This document shows positions 9,658-21,100 of a stretch of 64,000 bases of DNA, one piece after another. The DNA is from Anthopleura xanthogrammica. Its lineage: Eukaryota > Cnidaria > Anthozoa > Actiniaria > Actiniidae. The position numbers were made by a program, and so were the translations under genes. The stretch is taken from the NCBI GenBank assembly GCA_964019055.1, contig OZ025213.1, positions 6,498,472 through 6,562,471 of the forward strand, given 5' to 3'. Each line of letters starts with the position of its first letter. The first letter of the stretch is position 1. The notes under the pieces are model-generated. The model saw only the letters and a program-made list of their open reading frames with translations, was not told the DNA's origin and made no database searches.

Positions 9658-12115
9658 CTAATGAAAAAAGGGTTTCGAAAAGGTTAGGATGCAAGAGCAG
9701 TGAGTACGCTGCCACCAAAGCAAGATGTCGGTATTTCGACCTTTGATAATTTTTGCAGGAAGAATGCCAGAATCCTGAGTTTTCCAGCTTACCTTTTCTG
9801 GCAAAGACAGCTACTTCACAGAGTGTCAAATGTGTCGTTTCAAAGGCCTGCACAGACACGTACCGACCAGGGATGGCTGGATCACATGTGGATGTCCACA
9901 GCTCACCCAGGTGAGTTGCTGCCACTCTTTCACCACACATTGGATTTTTCTGGAATTCTTGTAGGATACCAACACGAATTTCGAAGTTGTTCAGTGAGTC
10001 TACTTTGGTACCCTCTGTAGAGATGGCATAGAAGAAGATATGCAATTATAAGTTAGGAAAACTTTTTAGTTTTGCAGGCATTGTTTTCCATATATAGGAA
10101 GGAAAAAAGAAAGAAGGAAAGAACTGAGGAAGGAAAAATAATAGAAAGAAAGGAAGGAGTGAAGGAAGGAAGGAGGGAAGGAAGGAAGGATAATGGAAGG
10201 AATGATCGAGGAAGGAAGTACCTACTCTTGGAAAAACCACTTATGTTAAACCGTCTTTACATTACATTAGATAGTGAGATTGCCATTTGATAAAAATTCT
10301 TCCTAAGTGAACTTACCGCTTGTAGTTTGAATGCTGACATCAGTAATAATGTGCTCAGCTTGAAGGTCCACTTTCCACCAGGGATCCTTACTACGGGACG
10401 TATGTGAACAGGATCCTTCTCGCAGGGCAAAAGACATGTCCCCATTTACAGCTAGCCCAGCACCGGAATTGGCAAATATTATATTTCGCTCATCTTCATT
10501 AACGTTTTTCAATTCTTCTGCCGTAAGGTCTTTTTGGTTGAACGTACTTGATTGCGTAGCGGGTTTATTGAGTGCCAAATCTAGAGACAAAAAAAGTTAT
10601 TTAAGACAGGTAACGATTATCAAGTTTCTCTTTGCTAGTCGGAGAAAACGCTACGGCTACCGCTACGGCTACCATTACCACTACTACCATTACCACTAAC
10701 ACTACTCTACCACACACTTTCAGTCTAGGATCATCATCAACCCATCACCCTTCTGTAGCACCACCCCTCCCTTGTTACTCAGATCTTACCTTGTACATAG
10801 TTATCACACACTTTCAGTCTAGGATCATAATCTACAACCCATCACCCTTCTGTAGCACCACCTCAGATCTTACCTTGTACAAAGTTATCGCACACTTTCA
10901 TTCTAGGATCATCTTTTACTTCCCATTCTTCTTCTGGTGGCACATTAAAGTCCTCAGTCTCATCTTTTGGTGGAGGTGTACAGGCAGCAGCAGTAACCAC
11001 TTTTCCACCTGTGCCAGCTATAAAACAATACAATAGTTGATCATTCTTACAGAGTCAAGATCGTCAAAGAATAGGTCAGTCTTGAGCCTACAGCTACAAT
11101 ATTGGACAAAGCTGTTGAGGCACTTTGACATGTTTGAATGATTTCAAAGCATACAAACGCAAATGTTGTTCCTCCCTTCCCCTTCACCCCACTACACAAT
11201 GTTGGTTGCGCTCAAAAATCGTGGCTGGCATATTAGCAAACCTTCTGGAGCAAAATTGAATCGAGGGGGAGGGGAGGATCACAAGCAAGTTTTTTTTTTT
11301 AGATACATGAGTTTCACAAATGCTATACAGTGCGAAAGGCTACTGTCTCAACTAGTTTTGTCCACGATTGTAGCCATTTAATTCCAGCCCGATCATATTC
11401 AAGTAAGAGAGCAAAACGTACCTTTTTCACTCAAGCAGTCTGTTTTACTTTCACCCAAGAAGATTCTGTTATGTTCACACGTGAAGTGTTGGTTCTTGTT
11501 ATTGATCTTACAGTCTTCTTGAACGATCTTGAGGTCTTTACCTGTACCAGTGAACGACAGGCATAGTCCACTATACAAGTTCTGGATTCATAGCAGTATT
11601 AATTAGCAAAAATGAATTGAGATTAGAAAAATTAAATTATCAAACTCATTAATATTCATAAGGCCAAACACAATAGAAAATTACAACCATGACCGAGTTT
11701 TTAAATCGGCAAGAGATTTGTCCTGGTTTGCATACAACTTTAACTCAGATTTTCTCGGCGAAAAGTGCTTTTATCTTGAAAATTTAAGTAACACATGACC
11801 TAACTATCCTAAACCTTTGATAAGTGAGATAAAACATTCGCGTCCGACCTTTATGGGGCTAAAAAGGCCCCATTTTAAATCCCCATAAAGGTCTCCCGCT
11901 CATGTTTTATCTATCACATAAACATTTATGTATGTGGTTTAAAAGAGACACACAAAGCAGCAGCCATGACAACCCTAACAGCAAATTTGGGACAGAAAAT
12001 TAAATGATTTGATTTACTGCCATCCCCCCCTCCCCCCCCCCCCCCCAACGATGAAAGGAGACAAGTGAAAAGAATTGAAACCAAAAAATGACAACAGTGT
12101 ATGCTTTTTATTTGC

Positions 12116-12193
<78 letters not shown>

Positions 12194-15100
12194 GATGATG
12201 ACGATGATGATGATAGTAATGATTACGAACTTAATGATAATAAATTTGCTTGAAGAAACAAATAATATCAACTTCTAAGTGATAGATAAAACATGAGCGG
12301 GAGACCTTTATGGGGATTTAAAATGGGGCCATGCGAATGTTTTATTTCACTTATCAAAGGTTTAGGATAGTTCGGTCATGTGTTACTTAAATTTTCAAGA
12401 TAAAAGCACTTTTCGCCGAGAAAATCTGAGTTAAAGTTGTATGCAAATCAGGACGAATCTCTTGCCGATTTAAAAACTCGGTCATGGTTGTGATTTTCTA
12501 TTGTGTTTGGCCTTGTGAATATTAATGAGTTTGATAAGAAATGATAATGATGATAATATGATGACATTAATGAGTAATGATGGTGATGATCGATGGTGGT
12601 GGTGATGATGATGAAGTTGGTAAACTACATACAGTAATTTGACAACGAGCCTTAATGTAACGAGTACATCACTGTTTTCATGGATTAATCTGCACTTACA
12701 AGTAACTGGCCAGTCAGCGTGTAGACCCACTGGGAATCTGCACTAGAGCAGGCGCTCATCCCGATGGAAGATCCTTTGATAAGAGCAGGGCTCGAGATAC
12801 ACGTCTGACACTTGCTTCCGGAGTTACAGATTCTGAATGGAGCTAGAAACAGCAATAAGGTTTAGATGCATTGAAAATGAAATTAAAGGAGCGGATACAC
12901 GTTGCAGTAATCGATTTTGCAAACCATATCACACAGGGAGCCCACAGCCACTGGTAGAATCTGTTTTAGTGATTATAATAAAATATATCATGCGTAAATG
13001 GCACGATCTCGGCGGCGTTTCTGGATTGGTTGAAGTTCAAGTCTAAATATATTTTCAGCTGCTTACGTTCCTAGTGTAGGATGTAGTGACAAGGGACGGC
13101 GTGTAGTAAACCACTGTAGGTGTACTTGTATTATCAAATGGTACTTGTGTTGTGTTGTGTTGTGTTGTGTTGTGTTGTGTTGTGTTGTGTTGTGTTGTGT
13201 TGTGTTGTGTTGTACAGTGGTATGGTATGGTAGGAACCGTTGTTGTGCATGTTGCGTGAGGTGGAGTTTACCACGTGGTGTGATCAAGGTGTACTTGTCG
13301 TATTATCAAGTGGTATAGTACATGCATCAATCAAGCATAAGCAAGCTCTAGCCTTACCTCCAACCACCACATCACCAACATTGTTCGGCTTGTCGTACGT
13401 TGTATCCGTATATCTCTTACTTATCATCTTCTTGAGCTCAGCTATAGCTTTGTCAGCGATTGCTTTACCTAACTTGACCAGCTCGGCCAACTTAATACTC
13501 AAGAGACTGATTTTTCTGCGAACCTTCATAATAGTGATGTCAACTGAAATATCGGCGCTCATCCATACAGTTGGAGAAAGTTCAAGCTCGAAAACAATAC
13601 CATGGACTTTGAGCAGATCTTTTAAAAGAACGTCGTGGATGCGCTTTGCCCAGTGAAAACTGTCTTCTACCAGTAAAAGAGACTTGTGAGCCAGATCGAG
13701 CCCTTTGCAGACACCTTTTATAATGTGCTGTGGGAGTAGACAGGACGCTAGAATAAAAAAAATACAGATGAAGATATCATACTTATAAATACTATGGGCT
13801 TGAATATGACAATTAAACAAATAGAAAGAGAACTCATCCAATCAAATAGTCCAATTCACGTACGGTTTTCGGCAGCCATTTTGAATTTGGGCAAACCCGG
13901 CAAAATATATACCAGATATCTGGATCACTTTGACTTCCCGTAACTCCGCTCAATTTTGTCGGATTTTCAAAGTTTAAACTTTTTTCAAAAGATATTATCG
14001 TTGTTATTTATGACCCGATATTGAAAAGCTACAAATTGAGAAAATGAGATTTTTTTGTTTTCATAATAAAACGATCGGCACGATTGACACGTGAATTATG
14101 GAAATTATAGAAAAAAGAGTGACTCGTAAATGATCTTATTGATCTTATTGATCTTATTGATCTTATTGATCTTATTTTCAGTCTGACAGCTGCTGTACAT
14201 CCCTGCTGGTTATTGAATTTTAACTTTTGAAAATCCGACAAAATTTCAAAGTAATCCAGATTTCTATATATTTTGCCGGGTTTGCCCCAATTCAAAATGG
14301 CCGCCGAAAACCGTGAAATGGTCTATTAAAATTCTTGACACGACAATGCACGTGATGTTGATATGATTGTGGCGTCAAAATAATATATTAAGACGCTTCT
14401 TGAATTCTGACCAGAACAACCAATAACTTTGTTGCCGGAATGTTAAATATAGCTACATCCAACAGTTGGACACCGCCAAGTCATGTGAATACAAATTGCA
14501 GTTGTTTAACTCACCATCGCAGAAAGACCTTGATCCTTTACAGATGGCCGGAGCCAACGTCTTACAAAGATAATTGCCAACGAATCTCTTGCGTCTCAAA
14601 CGTGTCATCATCTGAGCTCGACCCGGAAAGAACTCGACGCTTCTGCGCTCTCGTTGCTTCTTAAATGTTGACGCTATTTTCCTTGCAACACCGATGAACC
14701 ATCCGCCTGTTTAAAGATAGAGAGATCATGCAGGACAACGTACCAGTAAATAATGTATTCCACAGTTTCTTATCATCAGGCATACATTACAGCCTAGGTC
14801 TTTTCAGTGGTGTGGAATACATAATGGTTTTGAGTGGCTTACCATATCCCGCTTGTCACTCGTATATATTTTCTTGTATGGTTAACTCGCCTGAAGGCTC
14901 GTGTTTACATTAGAGAGTTCAAGTGCCTTGTGGGATAGTCCATTTTATTATATGAAATAGAGTGTGAAATTGAGTGACAGCAAAATGATAAAATTGATAT
15001 CCCCACTCCCACCAGTGGCCAGTTGGGATACGATTTTTATCAACACTGGTGGTGTCAAATTTCGACCAAAGTCAAATTCTCCATTATTTTTCATTGAAGA

Positions 15101-18100
15101 TTTCATATAATAAACCGAACATTACATGGCCGCTTGGAGTTACGAATTTTATCTTCTTGTGCTGACATTAATTCTCTCACTCGTTCGCTGCGCTCACTCG
15201 TGAGAGATAATAGCAACACTCGAAGATAAAATTCGTATCTTCGCGCGACCATGTAATATATCCTCTATGAAATCCACTCAAAACCGTAAATGACTGGGAT
15301 ATATTGATCAATAACTTACCAAATTTGTTTGCCGCTCCACCTATATAGTTCTTGAACTCATCCAGTGCTAACTGACAATTTAACCGGACCTGGAAATTGA
15401 GAGAAGATTAGAGTAGATATACATAGCTACTATAGCCGCCTGGAGACATTGTAATCATCATCAGTCATCAGTACTATTATAATCACCGCCGTTATCATCA
15501 TCACCAACATCATAAAGTTATGCGTCATCATCACAATCATTTTGTTATCAATGGTTATCATCACCATCATCACCATCACCATCATTATTCTCCATCATTA
15601 GTCATCATCATCATCACTATCATCACCGGATCAGTGTTTGAAAATCAGCTAGCAATAATATTTTTAACATCGCTCATCATCATCATCATTTTTACGTTAT
15701 CATCATTGTGTGTGTTTTACCCGTCACATTATCATTACATAAAGTCTGCCCTTATCTCGACTTTAGTATTAGAAGATAATTCAGTTTGATCTTCCTCAAT
15801 GAGCTGTTTATCGGCTCTTGAAGAGAACACGGAAAAAATATGTAAAATAAAAATACCCCAGATAATTCTTACCGTGTCGCAAACAATGTCTTTGCACTTG
15901 CCGCAGTAATTAGTTACTTTTTTCTTACATTCGTCTTTCTGTTTCTTAACTTTGTCTCTTGCTTCCTGAATCTTAGTTCTTGCCCGATTGACAAGGTTTC
16001 CAATCGTTGCAGAGGCATCTTTATTAATCTAAAGTAACAGCAAAAGGGGAAAGAAAAAAAGAAATGTTTAATCATTATGATATAAGACACAATTTGCAAA
16101 CCTTTTCGCTTTCGCTTCGACTGAGAAGAACTGGATTTTAATTTCTTCTTCGGTGTAAATAAATGGGTAACAAAACCATTCTTGTATGAGGAATGTACAA
16201 ATGAAATAAAACCCCTACTACAGTGGAATAGTCCCTTTCACAGTTCCCTGCGCCATCTTGAAAGGTATAGTAGCCGTGCCTTTGCATTAAAGCGAGACCA
16301 ATGGTAAGCTTGCAATGATAGAGACCTTTTTCAACGCCTTGGACAGTTATTCACATGTCTCTATCATTGCAAGCTCACCGTTCGTCTCGCTTCGATGCAA
16401 AGGCATGGTTACCTTTCATGATGGTGCAAGGAACTTTGAAAGGGACTATTGGTAGCTGAAACGTATGGTTAACATACGAGAAAACTGCCACCAGGGACAT
16501 TACCCGGCGTTATAGGCCCGTTGCGGGACACAATCACGTGCGACAAAACCAAATTGGGTCACATAGAATAGACTATATTCTTTGATTTCAATGTTTTCAC
16601 GTTACGGACCACGTGTCATTCCCTAGAGTATCATTTCTTTGTTTAACTGTTGCGCATGAGAAGACACATGAATATGGATATAGATCAAACAAAAAGTCTT
16701 ATTCTCAAGAGAATGACACATGGTCTGAAATGGGAAACTATTGTAACGCCACAAATAAGGCCTATTGAACTGAAAACCTTTACCTCCATGTGTCCACTTG
16801 TCACATTCAACCTAGCCAAGAAGCCATAGTCGTTCAGTTTAGTTCCATAGGTACCTTTGATATAGACTTCGACTTCTAATTTGATACGTGGCAGGCCCAG
16901 CCTAAAACTAGCTTCGATTAATTTGGGCTTGAAATGAAACATGATCTCCGTTTCCACGTCGAAAATCTTGGTGGCTCCTTTAAGGTAAATCTAAATAAAA
17001 ACATGACATCAGATTTTAATTATTTTTAAAGACTGAGTAATCAGGCATGATAATTTATAAATTTAGTCGAGTTGTCTCTGATTTTTGAATTTGAAAAATC
17101 CAAACGTTTCAACCGAGGTACTACGGTCTTCATCAGTGGTCTAATGGTTGGCTGTATGCAAAACGTCAGTTCAATAGATTCTCGTACACCGTAGGGAATT
17201 GAATGTGTTCGTTCATTGTGTTTTTAACACGCATCGAGTGCCAAGCCTCTAAAAATAATCTTTTGTTCCAATCGCTTTCTCGGTCAATGATTTCGGTGTT
17301 TTTTAAGGACTTCAATTTCAATTTATCATTTTAATTTGATGTCACTCAATATCACACTCTATTTCATATAATAAAAAGAAATATATTAAAGCTGCAGAGC
17401 ACGAGAAGGGCAACAGACTTGGCTGCGTATGGTTTTGTAATCCTAAGTTGGCCAAGTAGAATCGAGATCTACTTCTACAACGTTGCGCGCAACTAGTTTC
17501 ATATCGCGTAACACGACCTGCAGAGGTTGCGCAATACGTTGGCCAAGTAGAATCGAGATCTACTTCTGCAACGTTGCGCGCAATGTGTGAACACGGCCTG
17601 CAGAGGTTGCGCACAACGTTTACCAAGTAGAATTTAGATTTACTTGTGTAACGTTTCACATAACAACTTTCCGGCATCGTTTGAACACGTCCGGCAACGT
17701 TGCTGGAAATATGAAGCGTATAGTTGTGGTCAGAATTGGGTGTGAAATCCTTTGAAATTCTGTCTTCAACAAGGTCGCACTCAACACATCAGCTGCACCG
17801 TGTTCGATTCTATCGAGAGAATCAGTGCTGCCCTATGTGGAAACCTACCAGGCGCACGCTTGGAAAATTGGCGGAGAAAATTTTCCTAGCGCGCGTTTAA
17901 AAGGGTGGGACTTTTACGTACCTCCAATGATAGTGGGTCTATACTAGCGTCTACAGAAAAGACCGGTCCAAGGTTCTTATTAGCCAACGACTGAAAGAGC
18001 TCAATCTTGCCCAACTTGAATGGAGATAGTTCCACTTTGAAATACACTCTCTGTTTGAAATATACACAGTAAGTTATACCAGTCATGTCTCTTATTTAAT

Positions 18101-21100
18101 TAAAGTTGGTAAAGAACAGTTTTCACCATCATGCGATGCAAAATGTTTCATGTTTCTCTGGTTTGTACGTACTTTTAAGTACCAATTCAAATTCGTTTAA
18201 CGCAAATAGCGCGTGCATATAGTCTTTGCTATTTCAATCCTTGTAATTATCTACTTTTAATTTTGCACTGAAGATGCACTAGAAGTGCAAAAGCTCAGCA
18301 TTTGAATAATCGTGGAAGAAACAAGTACCGAGATTTACTCAGTAAAATCCTGTGTAATAAATTTTCGTTCGTTCACTTTTCCCAACCAATCACAATGCGC
18401 GTATCGCTTTTTCACGTGTGAGAAAAACGATACGTCCAATCAGAAGCCACGTACGGCTTTTCTTCACGTGTGAGAAAAACGATACGTCCAATCAGAAGCC
18501 GGCCGCAACGGGCTCCACTGCTCTTTCGTGTGAGGCTTTCGACTAAACTAGAAAGTTTTTATTTCAAAACATGAATGAAACTATATTTTAGACGACAAAA
18601 CCAAAGGGAAAATCGATAAATTACCTATAGTAAAGCGGAGAAAAAGCTGCCTGAGATGTAAATCTACTGGAAAAGTTCTTTAAAAGTACTGAAAACTTGA
18701 ACAACAACAAGGAAAGTCAGCTTCAGTTACTTTTGTAAGAAGACGACTTCAGTTCGGTGATACCTAAACTAGAAAGTTTGAGTTCAAAACATGGATGAAA
18801 ATATAATTTAGACGACGAAACCAAAGAGAAAATCGATGAAATACCAATAGTAGAGCGGAGGAAAAGCTGACCGAGATGTAAATCTCGTGTAAAAGCTCTT
18901 AAAAATGTATTAAACAACAACGAGGAATTGAAAGGCAGCTTTGTCGTGTAAGAAGGCGACAGAAACTTCGGTAAGCTTTCGCAATCATTTTTAGTGTAAA
19001 CTAAAAGTCTAGAAGTTGAAAAGATTAAACTTAGAAACCAGGCCCGTAACCAGGGGGGAGCACAGGGTGCACGTGCACCCCCCCCCCCCCCCCATCAGAC
19101 CAAAAGGTCCGCTTTTTATCAACATTTGTTTGTTAAAGTTAATAAAGTTCATTATTATTATTATTGCTTGAAAATAAAAAAAAAATACAGATTTAATGTA
19201 AATCAAAACTATAACGGCTACTTCTATTTTCTATACTACACTTAGGTCCATTTTTACTTGATGTGCACCCCCCCGGTAAATGTTCTGGTTACGGCCCTGG
19301 AAACCGAATTAGAATTTAATAAGAATAAGTTTTTATTATGCTTGTAAAACAGCGTTGTAAAATAAAGAATTATTGCAATATAATTTTTAGTTTGGAAAAT
19401 GAGCTTTGTTTACAAATTTTTTCAAACTAAAATAGTCTCTAATTCAAACCAAATTGAAAATCTCGGTATGAATATAATAAAAAGAAAACACCATGGAAAT
19501 TGCTTTGTACAGTTTTTATTCACTCGTTGTTTCGTATCATAAAACTCACGCGCTCGAAGACTCGCTTGTTCGTTTTATGATACTTCACAACTTGTGAATA
19601 AAAACCGTACGCGCGCACTTTCCATGAAGTAATCTCTATATATTATATTCCATGCAAATGACCAATGGCGTTGCTCATTAAAAACTACCAAAAGCTATCC
19701 TGCATTAAAATTGTCTTATTTTCATTTTCATTCAATATATCGCTAGACAAACAGTCTTAAATATTTTAATTTCACATCGATATTAACATCCAACCTTATC
19801 CCTCTAGCATTAATTATATAGGTATAAATACTCGTTTTTCTTACCTTCAAGTCGAGTACAATTTGTGTGGCTATTCTAAATCCAAGGATTGTGAGTGCAC
19901 CATTGATGCTCAGTCCTTGTTTGAGCTCCTTTTCAACCCCTTGGTATTTAATAACTTGCTTCTTTGAAGCAAACGAAACCTTAAGGAAGAAAAAGAAAAT
20001 AGTTGAATAAGCAAGAAGGCTGATCAATCGATTCTTATCTCAGGTACGATTCCTGGACTCGGCATCACATGTGAGTAGAGTTTGTTGGGTCTCTCCCTTG
20101 ATTCAAGGGTTTTTGTCTGGGTTCTCCATGATTTTCCTCCCTTCAGTATGCAAAACTCTTGATCATGATTCGATGGTTTTTCTCCGGTTTTTCTCCCTCC
20201 ACAAAATCTAACAAACCTAACACGCTAAATTCCAACTCGATCTGTGAGCTAGTCGTGCCCTGCCTTTGATCAGCCCAGAAGTTGTTTCAGGGTATCGATA
20301 ACTTATGTAAGGGTTAGAGAATAAACGCGAGTGCTTTATGGGATTTAGAGCTCCGGGCATTGCAAGTTAGACATTAGTATTCCCTATATAGTGAATACTA
20401 ATAAGACCTTGAAACAAAAAGAAAACAAAAGGCCTTATTAGTATTCTCTATATAGGGAATACTAATGTCTAGCTTAGAGAATACTAATTAATAACCCCGT
20501 ATTTTCCCTGTGCTTCAAGGCCCCCACCACTTGACACCCTAGTTTCTCTATGGGATATAGAGCATTGAAATACTGATTGCTGATTGGTCGAGTGAGTATG
20601 ACTATATTCTAATGAAGGTTATAGTTTATCATCCTTTTCCTGTGTCCTTTATTCACCTTAGGCAAATAATTGTGCTTTAAAAAAGCTAGAAACGAGTGAG
20701 CCCTATTTTTCTGACTCCAGGCACAAACAAAAACACTTTCAATGATAATAATTACCGTGACTTCCTTCTCAAAACCACTGTTTGCTATCTTCTCCGGTAA
20801 CTCAAGCTTTGAATTAAACATTCTGAAGATTTTCCCAACAGTTACTGGAGACAGCGAGCCATACACGTAGTTTGCTTCCATTCCTACGCCCAGGTTGAAG
20901 TCCACTCCCGCTTTGATGCATCTCCCCTATCAAAACAAAGAGAATTGTTGATTCTTGTTTTCAGACAAGGTTCACACAGAACTTAGGGGGGGGGAGGGGG
21001 ATTGTATGACGTCCATCTTATTCCATTCCATGATCTCAAAATTAATCACAAGTAGAGTCACAATAAGAATGTATTTCATTTTAATGAAACTCGTCACAAG

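Noticed and set aside
9700..10020. Plus-strand frame of 106 codons, with a near copy at 41486-41803
   Set aside because: Antisense shadow of the second discoidin exon; it is shared by both copies only because the exon is conserved.
13142..13214. CRISPR-like or satellite array
   Set aside because: Plain pentanucleotide slippage repeat without spacers, in a eukaryotic intron.
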